A DNA stretch of 35,567 nt from NCBI GenBank assembly GCA_020025015.1, contig JAHHSV010000011.1, forward strand, positions 1 to 35,567. Direction: 5' to 3'. Position 1 is the stretch's first letter. Each line of letters opens with the position of its first letter. Of this stretch, positions 1-7,185 are shown one piece after another. Made by a program: the position numbers and the translations under genes. This DNA comes from Anaeroplasmataceae bacterium (GTDB lineage: Bacteria; Bacillota_I; Bacilli_A; Acholeplasmatales; Anaeroplasmataceae). The notes beneath the pieces are model-generated. The model saw nothing but the letters and a program-made list of their open reading frames with translations. It did no database searches and was not told the origin of the DNA.

Positions 1-23
1 ACACACCGATTATTTTATAGTCG

Positions 24-60
24 TATAGGACACACCGAATAAAAAGGATTACCAATGTTA
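24..60. repeat. 37-bp direct repeat, copy 1
   Basis: Positions 24-60 match 864-900 with only two differences (C33/T873 and G57/C897), so the copies are exactly 840 bp apart and bracket the group II intron remnant. The first nine bases of the window (acacaccga) also match 30-38, suggesting a further partial copy running off the left edge. This copy holds only the left arm of the hairpin seen around copy 2. Group II introns do not normally make target-site duplications, so the repeat may be an independent dispersed element; its nature is unknown. Confidence 0.8.
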
Positions 61-183
61 TTAGATGAATGAAGCATGTAGCAAAATTTCGAGCCTACGA
101 ACACAAACTTAATGAGACCAAATGGTGGATAAGGTTTCATAACAAAATGAAGTCCGAAGACAAAAGTAAACCCAAAACGGTAA

Positions 184-777
184 ATTAAGCGGTTGGAAAG
201 AAAACTTTTCTTAAAAGTATCAGCTACCAAAACAAAGGTTGTAAGACCAACAAAGAGTAACTTTCTAGGATTTACATTCCTAAAGAACAGTGAAATAGAA
301 GGTTGGAAACCGAAACCAAGTGATGATAGAGTTAAGAAACTATACGAGAAAATCAAAAAGGTTTTATCAAGGAGACACGCAGTCGCAAGAACACTGGGAG
401 AAACATTTACTAAGGTAAACCAAATCGTAATTGGTTGGATTAACTATTTTCGCATTGGTAAAATGAGAGTGAAAATGAAAATATTTGGAGAATGGCTAAG
501 GCACAAGATTAGGTGTATTATTCTAAAACAATGGAAAAATATAAAAACAATCTATAGAAACCTTACAAAAATAAATAAGACATTCAAATTAGGTTTCGAT
601 GAAGAATCCATATACAAGGTAGCAAACTCTAGAAGAGGTTGGTACGCTAAAAGCAATGGAGATGTCATAAACTTTATGATTAGTCCAAAACTATTGGCTA
701 CCCCAAACAAAAAGAAAGGAAGACCCGGATTGGTTCTCCCTTTCGAATATTATCTCAATAGTTTGTGTAAAATATAA
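184..777 (+). pseudogene. Group II intron reverse transcriptase/maturase, C-terminal remnant
   Basis: The open frame begins after a stop at 181-183 and encodes about 198 residues. It covers only the end of the reverse transcriptase (the K-L-F-L-K-V..KTKVVRP..FLGF segment that follows the YADD active site), the maturase X domain and the conserved tail (LNxxIxGWINYF-type, W-L-R-H-K-I-R, QWK, and N-S-R-R-G-W-Y). Family proteins are roughly 400-600 aa, so the fingers, palm and YADD residues are missing. Nothing upstream in the window restores them; 69-188 holds only an unrecognised 39-codon frame. The fragment is followed six bases later by intron domain V, the expected order for an intron-encoded protein in domain IV. 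It is presumably inactive; a TTG at 193 could be used but there is no reason to think the product is functional. Confidence 0.85.
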
Positions 778-782
778 ATGTA

Positions 783-855
783 GCGCCGTATACGAGACCC
801 GTACGTACGGTGTAATGGGAGGTAAAAGTTAAATAAAACTTTTCTCTATCCTATT
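783..855 (+). ncRNA. Group II intron domains V and VI
   Basis: Domain V folds as a lower helix 783-790 (gcgccgta) with 806-813 (tacggtgt), a two-base bulge CG at 804-805, an upper helix tacg/cgta (791-794 with 800-803) and an AGACC loop. This matches the highly conserved domain V shape. The triad position reads CGC, the form reported for class C introns. Domain VI follows at about 814-855, with stem aaaagtt/aactttt (824-830 and 837-843) and an A-containing segment on the 3' side that could hold the branch-point adenosine. The intron 3' end is probably near 855; the exact splice site is inferred. Confidence 0.8.
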
Positions 856-863
856 GAGGAATT

Positions 864-900
864 TATAGGACATACCGAATAAAAAGGATTACCAATCTTA
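864..900. repeat. 37-bp direct repeat, copy 2
   Basis: Second copy of the repeat at 24-60, beginning about nine bases after the likely intron 3' end. Here it continues into the right arm of a hairpin (881-910), which copy 1 lacks. Confidence 0.8.
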
Positions 901-910
901 ATTCCTTTTT
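881..910. terminator. AT-rich hairpin with T-run, terminator-like
   Basis: AAAAAGGATTA (881-891) pairs with TAATTCCTTTTT (899-910) around a 7-base loop with one bulged T. The A-run and T-run flanks could work in either direction. It lies between the intron remnant and the rpiB promoter, where a terminator would insulate the operon. The call rests only on shape. Confidence 0.4.
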
Positions 911-946
911 ATGTATTTATTTGTAGATTAATTAAGAAGTTTTTTA

Positions 947-975
947 TTTAAATGACTGTTGCTTTATGTTATAAT
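947..975 (+). promoter_or_regulatory. Promoter of the rpiB-upp-atp operon
   Basis: An extended -10 box, TG at 967-968 then T and TATAAT at 970-975, has a weak -35 (TTTAAA, 947-952) at 17-bp spacing. A Shine-Dalgarno AAAGGAG at 985-991 and ATG at 997 follow, giving a short leader. Confidence 0.6.
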
Positions 976-996
976 TTGTATTAGAAAGGAGTTTAA

Positions 997-1443
997 ATGA
1001 TGAAAATTTCAATTGCTTGCGATCATGGCGCTTTAGTGTTAAAAACTCGCTTAAAAGAGTTTCTAATCAAAGAGGGCTATGACGTTATTGATTGTGGTAC
1101 AAATACATTAGACAGTTGCGATTATCCTGATTTTGGTTATAAGGCTTGTAAAATGCTAAGTGATGGTAAAGTGGATAGAGCTATTGTTATGTGTACTACT
1201 GGTATTGGCATGTCTATTGTAGCTAATAAAACAAAAGGTGTTCGTTGTGCACTTGTTGACAAAGTTGAAATTGCTAAGATAACTAGAGAGCATAATGATA
1301 CTAATTGTCTAGCTTTAGGGGCATGCTTAGTTGATTTTGAAACTGCAAAAAAAATAACAGAGACCTGGTTAACTACTCCATTTAGTCAAGGAGATCGCCA
1401 CATCAGAAGACTAAGAAAAGTCAGTGAAATTGAGGGGGAGTAG
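997..1443 (+). CDS. rpiB: Ribose-5-phosphate isomerase B (RpiB/LacA-LacB family)
   Basis: Interconverts ribose 5-phosphate and ribulose 5-phosphate in the cytosolic pentose phosphate pathway, supplying ribose for PRPP. The 148-aa length is normal. Visible family features are the N-terminal A-C-D-H-G-A (Asp9, His10), the catalytic cysteine in M-C-T-T-G-I-G-M-S (Cys66, where CGTGIG is usual), and R-E-H-N-D-T-N-C-L-A-L-G with His99. AAAGGAG lies six bases before ATG 997; a second ATG directly follows at 1000. It is the first gene of a long operon and is separated by 5 bp from upp, whose enzyme uses PRPP, so the pairing makes metabolic sense. Related sugar isomerases (galactose-6-phosphate isomerase subunits) share the fold, but the DHGA and REHND motifs favour RpiB. 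Confidence 0.9.
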   Translation: MMKISIACDHGALVLKTRLKEFLIKEGYDVIDCGTNTLDSCDYPDFGYKACKMLSDGKVDRAIVMCTTGIGMSIVANKTKGVRCALVDKVEIAKITREHNDTNCLALGACLVDFETAKKITETWLTTPFSQGDRHIRRLRKVSEIEGE

Positions 1444-1448
1444 AGTAT

Positions 1449-2072
1449 ATGACAGTAGTAAAACTTGATCATGCCTTAATTAAACACAAGCTTACCAACA
1501 TTAGAAAAAGTTCTACATCAACAAAGGATTTTTATCAAAATGTTAATGAGATTGCTGGCTTAATGGCTTATGAAATTAGTAAAGATTTTCCAGTTAGACA
1601 AATTGAAATAACCACACCAATTTGTAAAAGTATGCAACCTGAATTAGCTTGTGAAGTAGTGATTGTACCTATTTTAAGAGCTGGCTTAGGAATGGTTGAT
1701 GGAATTAGAAATTTAATTCCTACAGCAAAGGTTGGCTTTATTGGTCTATATAGAGATGAAGAAACCTTAGAGCCACATAAATATTTTTGCAAACTTCCTG
1801 AAACAATTCATAATGGTATAACTTTAGTTGTTGATCCAATGTTAGCAACAGGAGGAAGTGCAATTTCAGCTATCCAAATGTTAAAGGAAGAGGGAGCTAC
1901 AGATATTAGATTTGCTTGTTTAGTAGCTGCTCCTGAAGGCGTAGAGGCCTTATCTAATGCTCATCCAGACGTTAAAATCTACCTAGCGAGCGAAGATGAA
2001 AAATTAAATGAAAATGGTTATATAGTACCAGGCTTAGGTGACTGTGGAGACCGTTTGTTTGGAACAAAGTAG
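1449..2072 (+). CDS. upp: Uracil phosphoribosyltransferase
   Basis: Salvages uracil by making UMP from uracil and PRPP in the cytosol. The 207-aa protein is typical. The PRPP loop D-P-M-L-A-T-G-G-S-A is at residues 129-138, the V-P-I-L-R-A-G-L-G-M segment at 73-82, and the uracil-binding C-terminal G-L-G-D-C-G-D-R-L-F-G-T at 195-206. A GGGGGAG Shine-Dalgarno at the end of rpiB precedes ATG 1449. The gene abuts the atp cluster: its stop TAG shares one base with the GTG start of atpZ. The upp-atp linkage is common in Firmicutes. Confidence 0.97.
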   Translation: MTVVKLDHALIKHKLTNIRKSSTSTKDFYQNVNEIAGLMAYEISKDFPVRQIEITTPICKSMQPELACEVVIVPILRAGLGMVDGIRNLIPTAKVGFIGLYRDEETLEPHKYFCKLPETIHNGITLVVDPMLATGGSAISAIQMLKEEGATDIRFACLVAAPEGVEALSNAHPDVKIYLASEDEKLNENGYIVPGLGDCGDRLFGTK

Positions 2073-2287
2073 TGAAAAGGTTCTCTACAATTTATGCAGT
2101 AGCCACTCAAGGAGTTATACTTTTAGTAGTATTAGCAGTAGGTGGTTACTTTTTAGGTAGATGGATAATACCTGATTCCTACATTTTAGCTGGTTGTTTA
2201 GCAGCTCTAGGTGTCTTAGTGGGAGTCTCGGTATTTATTAAAATGATTATTACAATTGGCGGTGATGAAGATAGAAAAAATTTATAA
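2072..2287 (+). CDS. atpZ: AtpZ-like small membrane protein of the ATP synthase operon
   Basis: A 71-aa protein with two membrane helices (about residues 12-31 and 39-62) and a short acidic tail. Size, topology and position just before atpI/atpB match the AtpZ (ATPase_gene1) family. AtpZ is thought to help c-ring assembly or cation (Mg2+/Ca2+) handling together with AtpI; here that role is inferred from position. The start is GTG 2072, overlapping the upp stop by one base (TAGTG), so translation is probably coupled. There is no strong internal Shine-Dalgarno beyond purines in the end of upp. Confidence 0.7.
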   Translation: MKRFSTIYAVATQGVILLVVLAVGGYFLGRWIIPDSYILAGCLAALGVLVGVSVFIKMIITIGGDEDRKNL

Positions 2288-2678
2288 GCTAGCTATTTGG
2301 GTTAATGTTGGTTCATTAGCCATAGGTGGTTTAGTAACTTTAATTATGTTTTTTACTCCTTGGAAAATATACAATTTTAGTTTCTTCTTTGGAGTATTAT
2401 TAGGCCTTGTATGCTTTAGCATTCTATTACAAAACGGAAAAAGCTTGATGCGTCAAGCTAGAGCCTTAAAGGATGGAGAAAAGCCAGTTAATCATTATGG
2501 GCTTTACTTGCTTCTTAAATTATTAGTAATTGTTGCTGTTTTAGGTATATTTGCTTATTTTCAGTTTTATGCTAAAAAGGAAGGCTTTAATCTAGTTGCC
2601 TTAGCAGCTGGTTATGCTTCATCACGTTTAGTTGTTATAGTAGCATCATTAATACTAAGAGAGAAGGTGCTATATTAA
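2265..2678 (+). CDS. atpI: ATP synthase subunit I-like membrane protein
   Basis: A 137-aa protein with four predicted membrane helices (about residues 9-30, 35-54, 79-99 and 106-127) separated by a basic cytoplasmic loop. The ATP synthase I family has this topology and sits just before atpB; it assists c-ring assembly. ATG 2265 is preferred over upstream in-frame GTG 2262 and TTG 2256 because it gives a hydrophilic M-K-I-E-K-I-Y start. The gene overlaps atpZ by 23 bp. Sequence identity to known AtpI is low by eye, so the call relies heavily on context. Confidence 0.65.
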   Translation: MKIEKIYKLAIWVNVGSLAIGGLVTLIMFFTPWKIYNFSFFFGVLLGLVCFSILLQNGKSLMRQARALKDGEKPVNHYGLYLLLKLLVIVAVLGIFAYFQFYAKKEGFNLVALAAGYASSRLVVIVASLILREKVLY

Positions 2679-2679
2679 T

Positions 2680-3384
2680 ATGCATGAGGTAATTAAATTT
2701 ATGTCCCAAGCAGGCTTCTATGAAGATCTGCGTAATATGCCAGGACAGGTTAAATCAACAATTTGCTTAACTATAATTATTTCAATTTTATGTTTAATCT
2801 TTTATTTTAAGGTTAAAAAGGTCGATCCATTAGCTAAGACGCCAAAATGGCTTGTACCATTTATTTTATTAGTTAGTACAATTAATGATTTCGTAAAAAC
2901 CTATATAGGCAAGCGTTGGAAGTCTTATGCGCCATATTTCGTTTCATTAGGAATATTCTTATTTATTTCTAATACATCCTCAATATGGGGTATAACACCA
3001 CCAACAACTTATATAATGATAAATGCTGCATTAGCGGTTATATCATTCTTTATCATTCAAATTACTGGTATAGTTTCTAACGGCGTTTTAGGATATTTAA
3101 AATCCTTTGTGACCCCAATACCAGTATTGTTACCAATTAATTTGATTGGTGAATTTTCGTTCCCATTATCCTTGTGTCTAAGGATTACTGGTAACATGAT
3201 GGCAGGTTCGGTTATTAGTGCTTTGGTTATTGGAGCATTTGGTTATGCTGCGATACCGTTTATGCCAGTTATAAATGCGATTATGGATTTATTTAGTGGC
3301 GTTATTCAAGCTGCCGTATTTGTTATGTTAAGTATAATATTTGTTTCGATGAAAATTGATGACAGTGAAAAAATAGAAGTCTAG
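2680..3384 (+). CDS. atpB: F-type ATP synthase subunit a
   Basis: Stator subunit of the membrane Fo sector that forms the ion half-channels against the c-ring. At 234 aa it is normal for Firmicutes. The essential arginine is Arg168 in L-S-L-C-L-R-I-T-G-N-M-M-A-G, matching the family LRxxGNxxAG motif. P-T-T at 108-110 and the hydrophobic C-terminal helices are also typical. ATG 2680 follows the atpI stop at once. The c subunit downstream suggests that Na+ may be the coupling ion, but subunit a does not show this to me directly. Confidence 0.95.
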   Translation: MHEVIKFMSQAGFYEDLRNMPGQVKSTICLTIIISILCLIFYFKVKKVDPLAKTPKWLVPFILLVSTINDFVKTYIGKRWKSYAPYFVSLGIFLFISNTSSIWGITPPTTYIMINAALAVISFFIIQITGIVSNGVLGYLKSFVTPIPVLLPINLIGEFSFPLSLCLRITGNMMAGSVISALVIGAFGYAAIPFMPVINAIMDLFSGVIQAAVFVMLSIIFVSMKIDDSEKIEV

Positions 3385-3396
3385 GAGGAAATAAAA

Positions 3397-3687
3397 ATGA
3401 CATTTTTAACACAAGTTCTATCAAGCGTAGTGAATTTTTTAGCAGAGGTTGGATATAATGCTGATTATGCAAGAGCATTTGCTTATTTAGCAGCTGGTAT
3501 TTGCTGTTTAGCTCCTGCCGCAAGTTGTATTGGTGAAGGTTTAGCAGCTATGAAGGCTGTTGAGGCAATTGGCCGTCAACCAGATGCAAGTGGTAAAATT
3601 ACTGTAGCTATGATTATTGGTCAGGCCGTAACTGAAACAGGTGCTCTATATGGTTTCATTATGGCAATTATGTTAGTAAGTAAGTAA
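3397..3687 (+). CDS. atpE: F-type ATP synthase subunit c with two-carboxylate motif
   Basis: Forms the rotor ring of Fo. The 96-aa sequence has two helices joined by the polar loop R-Q-P-D-A (60-64), preceded by an N-terminal extension of roughly 20 residues. The ion-binding Glu80 lies in Q-A-V-T-E-T-G-A-L-Y. A second acidic residue, Glu47, stands in helix 1 (I-G-E-G), exactly 33 residues earlier, as in the two-carboxylate Na+ rotor described for Fusobacterium nucleatum (Glu32/Glu65). Val78 and Tyr85 match further Na+-site positions; Thr81 replaces Ser and Gly82 replaces Thr. Na+ coupling is therefore likely but inferred. AGGAGG stands before ATG 3397. Confidence 0.95.
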   Translation: MTFLTQVLSSVVNFLAEVGYNADYARAFAYLAAGICCLAPAASCIGEGLAAMKAVEAIGRQPDASGKITVAMIIGQAVTETGALYGFIMAIMLVSK

Positions 3688-3704
3688 TAATTTGAGGTGA
3701 TTTT

Positions 3705-4268
3705 ATGTTTTATGCATTACAAGACGCATTAGATAAAATCGCTGAAATAGTTAATATTTGTTTAGGCCCATTAGGCAATGCAGGCTTTACTTGGGAGTCA
3801 ATTAGAGATTTTTTAATTCAGCTTTGTAGTACATTAATTATATTTTTAGTTGTTAAGTTTTTCTTTTGGAAGCCAATAACTAATATAATTGAAGCTAAGG
3901 GTAATGCTATTGATCACGATTTAGAAGAAGCACGTGAGGTTAAGGAAAGAGCATACAAGCTTGAAGCTAAATTAAATGAGGAATATGAATCTAGTAAGGC
4001 AGAGGTTAAGCGTTTAGTTAGTGAAGCCATTAATGAGGGTAACCTTAAGAAGGAAGAAATCATTAATGAAGCAAAACTAGAAGCAGAAAGACGTTTAGCT
4101 AATTCTAAGCTTGAAATTGATGAAGAAGTAAAATCAATGCAAAAGCAAATTAAAGAACAAATTGTTGATATTGCCTTTCAAGCAGCAAGTAAAATTGTGG
4201 CGAAGGAGATTAATCCAGATAAGTATTTAGACTTAGTTGACGATATACTTAAAGAGGGGGCTTTATAA
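3705..4268 (+). CDS. atpF: F-type ATP synthase subunit b
   Basis: Peripheral stalk subunit linking Fo to F1. The 187-aa protein has one membrane helix at about residues 36-55, then a long charged coiled coil rich in Glu, Lys and Ala to the C-terminus. An N-terminal amphipathic stretch of about 35 residues precedes the helix, longer than in many b subunits. The Shine-Dalgarno GAGGTGA lies seven bases before ATG 3705. Its stop overlaps the atpH start (TAATG), consistent with coupled, balanced synthesis of stalk subunits. Confidence 0.95.
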   Translation: MFYALQDALDKIAEIVNICLGPLGNAGFTWESIRDFLIQLCSTLIIFLVVKFFFWKPITNIIEAKGNAIDHDLEEAREVKERAYKLEAKLNEEYESSKAEVKRLVSEAINEGNLKKEEIINEAKLEAERRLANSKLEIDEEVKSMQKQIKEQIVDIAFQAASKIVAKEINPDKYLDLVDDILKEGAL

Positions 4269-4795
4269 TGCCTTATATTGAGTATGCTAAGGCTATGTTC
4301 TCTTTAGGAAATGAAGAAGGCAAGCTTAGTGAATTTACTGATGATTTTCATTTAATTAGAGATTTAATTAAGGAAAATCCGGATTTTAATAAGCTAATGG
4401 TTTCAGCGAGTGTTTCTCATAAAGAGAAAAAAGATTTAATAGAAGAAGTTTTTAAGGATGTTGACTTAGAATTTAAGAATTTCTTATTTGTTCTAATTGA
4501 TAACAATCGTTTTAATTACTTCGAAGATATTTATCAGGCCTATAAAAAACTATTGCAAGATGAAAATAATATAATGCGTGTAGTTATAACTAGTCCGGCA
4601 AAGCTATCTGAGGAGCGTTTAGAAAAACTAAAAACAGCCCTCGGATATAAATATGCTGGTAAAAAAATAATAATTAATAATAAAATCGATGAAAGTTTAA
4701 TTGGTGGTATTAAGGTTTACTATAATGGTGAGGAGCTAGATGCTTCGATAGCCCGTCAATTAAATGATATGCGAAATTTATTATGGAAAGGATAA
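4268..4795 (+). CDS. atpH: F-type ATP synthase subunit delta
   Basis: Joins the b-subunit stalk to the top of the F1 alpha3beta3 head. The 175-aa length fits the OSCP/delta family: a helical N-terminal domain beginning with Y-A-K-A-M-F-S-L and a C-terminal domain ending in the conserved I-D-E-S-L-I-G-G-I-K-V-Y-Y-N-G segment followed by a basic tail (S-I-A-R-Q-L-N). It starts in the TAATG overlap with atpF and lies 3 bp before atpA. Confidence 0.95.
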   Translation: MPYIEYAKAMFSLGNEEGKLSEFTDDFHLIRDLIKENPDFNKLMVSASVSHKEKKDLIEEVFKDVDLEFKNFLFVLIDNNRFNYFEDIYQAYKKLLQDENNIMRVVITSPAKLSEERLEKLKTALGYKYAGKKIIINNKIDESLIGGIKVYYNGEELDASIARQLNDMRNLLWKG

Positions 4796-4798
4796 AAA

Positions 4799-6307
4799 AT
4801 GGCAAACATTAATTTATCAGAGATATCATCTCTATTAAAAGAGAAAATTAAAAATTACCAACAAGTTATTGCAACTGATTCAATCGGTAAGGTCATTGAA
4901 GTAGGTGATTCTATTGCCTTAGTAAGTGGCCTAGATAAGGTCATGCTAAATGAGCTTATTGAATTTCCAGGTGGCGTAATGGGTATTGCTCAAAGCTTAG
5001 AGTCTGACCATGTTGGTGCCATTTTATTAGGTGATTCATCACTAATTAAGGAAGGAGATACGGTCTCAGCTACTGGACGTATCCTAGAGGTTCCAGTAGG
5101 AGAATGCTTCCTTGGTCGTGTTGTAAACCCATTAGGAGAAGCAATTGATGGTCTTGGTTCAATTGTAAGTGATGTTTATCGTCCAGTTGAGAAAAAGGCA
5201 CCAGGTGTTATGGCTAGAGAATCAGTTAATGAGCCACTTCAAACAGGTATTAAGGTTATCGATGCTTTAGTACCTATCGGTAAAGGCCAGCGTGAGCTTA
5301 TTATCGGTGATAGACAAACAGGTAAAACATCAATCGCTATTGATACTATTTTAAATCAAAAGGATACTGGAGTTATTTGTATTTATGTAGCAATTGGTCA
5401 GAAGGAATCAACTGTTAAATCAGTTTATGAAACCTTAAAGGATAATGATGCATTAAGATATTCAATTATTGTCTCTGCCTCAGCATCAACTCCAGCTCCA
5501 TTACAATATTTAGCACCATATGCCGGTGTTACTATGGCTGAATATTTTATGGAAAAGGGTAAGGATGCCTTAATAATTTATGATGACCTATCAAAGCATG
5601 CGGTAAGCTACCGTGAGCTTTCATTACTATTACATCGTCCACCTGGACGTGAGGCTTACCCTGGTGATGTATTCTATCTACATTCAAGATTACTTGAGCG
5701 TGCAGCTAAGCTTAATAAGGAATTAGGTGGTGGTAGTATTACTGCTTTACCAATTATTGAGACTCAAGCTGGTGATATTTCAGCATATATTCCAACTAAC
5801 GTAATTTCAATTACTGATGGTCAAATATTCTTACAAACAGATTATTTCCATAAAGGTATTAGACCTGCTATTAATGCTGGTTTATCAGTATCACGTGTTG
5901 GTGGTAGTGCTCAAATCAAGGCTATTAAGAAGGTTTCTGGTACATTACGTTTAGATTTAGCAGCCTATCGTGAATTAGAGTCATTTAGCCAATTTGGTAG
6001 TGATTTAGATGATGATACTAAGACAAGACTAGATAGAGGTGCTAAAACCGTTGAAATTTTAAAGCAAGGATTACATAAGACCTTGAGGGTTGAAGAGGAA
6101 TATATTATTTTATATGCTTTAACTCGTGGTTTATTAGATAAGGTTGAATTAAGTGATATTCGTAAGGTTGAAGAAGCACTTTACAGTAATCTAAGAACTA
6201 ATGAAAAGGGTAAAGAAATTACTAAGATTTTATTAGAAACTAAAAATTCAGTTGATGATGAGTTAGTAAAGAGCTTCATTAATGACACTATTAAAAAGGC
6301 TATATAG
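4799..6307 (+). CDS. atpA: F-type ATP synthase subunit alpha
   Basis: Regulatory nucleotide-binding subunit of the F1 head. The 502-aa length is standard. The Walker A loop G-D-R-Q-T-G-K-T is at residues 170-177, and the arginine-finger segment S-V-S-R-V-G-G-S-A-Q is present in the C-terminal third. The N-terminal beta-barrel and C-terminal helical domains are complete. ATG 4799 follows the atpH stop by 3 bp, with GGAAAGGA as Shine-Dalgarno. No truncation or odd substitution was noticed. Confidence 0.98.
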   Translation: MANINLSEISSLLKEKIKNYQQVIATDSIGKVIEVGDSIALVSGLDKVMLNELIEFPGGVMGIAQSLESDHVGAILLGDSSLIKEGDTVSATGRILEVPVGECFLGRVVNPLGEAIDGLGSIVSDVYRPVEKKAPGVMARESVNEPLQTGIKVIDALVPIGKGQRELIIGDRQTGKTSIAIDTILNQKDTGVICIYVAIGQKESTVKSVYETLKDNDALRYSIIVSASASTPAPLQYLAPYAGVTMAEYFMEKGKDALIIYDDLSKHAVSYRELSLLLHRPPGREAYPGDVFYLHSRLLERAAKLNKELGGGSITALPIIETQAGDISAYIPTNVISITDGQIFLQTDYFHKGIRPAINAGLSVSRVGGSAQIKAIKKVSGTLRLDLAAYRELESFSQFGSDLDDDTKTRLDRGAKTVEILKQGLHKTLRVEEEYIILYALTRGLLDKVELSDIRKVEEALYSNLRTNEKGKEITKILLETKNSVDDELVKSFINDTIKKAI

Positions 6308-6315
6308 GTGATTAT

Positions 6316-7185
6316 ATGGCAAATTCATTAAGAGAGGTAAAGGCTAAGATTGACGCAACTAAAAGCACAATGCAAATAACAAAGGCGATGCATTTAGTTA
6401 GTCAGGCTAAGGTTAGAAAGGCTGAAAGAGCCTATAAGGATTTTAATGATTATTTAAATACTTTAGAGTCTTTAATTTCTAATATAATGGCAGACTTAGA
6501 AAGTGGCGAATATGAAAACCAGCTTTTAAAGGAAAATAAAGCTACTAAAAACCTTTATATACTTATTACAGCTGATAGAGGTTTAGCTGGGGCTTATAAT
6601 CAAAATGTCTATAAAAAGTTTAAGGAAATAACAAAAGGTATTGATTCAAATAGTTATTTTGTCCAAAGCTTAGGTAAGCTAGGTCACTCTTTTATTAGAA
6701 GAAATGGCTATAATTCTATTTTGGAAAAGCCAATTTTAGTTAGAGATGATGTAATGTTTATGGACATTGATCCATTATTTAATGCTTTAAAAAATGGTTA
6801 TTTAGATAATTCTATTGGTAAAGTATGTATTATATATAATCATTATATTAACTCAATTACAACCGAAATTAGAGTTGAGGAATTACTTCCTTTTAGTAGC
6901 TTTGAAAAGAAGGAAAGTAATATTAGATACAATTATGAATTAGGAATAAAAGAAACCCTAGATGAAATTATTCCAATTTACATTGAAAACAAGATTTTTG
7001 AAATAATACTCGATGCTAAAACTGCTGAGCATATGATTCGCATGAATTCAATGAAAAATGCCACAGATAATGCTAGTGATGTTATTTCAAAGCTACAATT
7101 ATTATACAATAGAGCAAGACAGGCAAACATTACCAATGAGCTTATTGACATTGTTAATGGTGCTAAGGAAGGAGGCGAATCATAA
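6316..7185 (+). CDS. atpG: F-type ATP synthase subunit gamma
   Basis: Central rotor shaft of F1. The 289-aa protein has the typical N-terminal helix (S-L-R-E-V-K-A-K-I-D-A-T-K-S-T-M-Q-I-T), the T-A-D-R-G-L-A-G-A-Y-N motif near residue 84-94, and the C-terminal helix with M-K-N-A-T-D-N-A and the R-Q-A-N-I-T-N-E-L motif. The Shine-Dalgarno AGGTGAT lies five bases before ATG 6316. Its stop shares a base with the atpD start (TAATG). Confidence 0.97.
   Translation: MANSLREVKAKIDATKSTMQITKAMHLVSQAKVRKAERAYKDFNDYLNTLESLISNIMADLESGEYENQLLKENKATKNLYILITADRGLAGAYNQNVYKKFKEITKGIDSNSYFVQSLGKLGHSFIRRNGYNSILEKPILVRDDVMFMDIDPLFNALKNGYLDNSIGKVCIIYNHYINSITTEIRVEELLPFSSFEKKESNIRYNYELGIKETLDEIIPIYIENKIFEIILDAKTAEHMIRMNSMKNATDNASDVISKLQLLYNRARQANITNELIDIVNGAKEGGES

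Noticed and set aside
69..188. 39-codon plus-strand frame before the maturase remnant
   Set aside because: It has no recognisable family, no Shine-Dalgarno, and may be intron RNA or a scrambled remnant. I could not match it to the reverse transcriptase N-terminus.
15..356. Minus-strand open frame of 113 codons opposite the intron remnant
   Set aside because: It lies opposite the recognisable maturase frame, has a Phe-rich composition typical of an antisense shadow, and has no ribosome-binding site.
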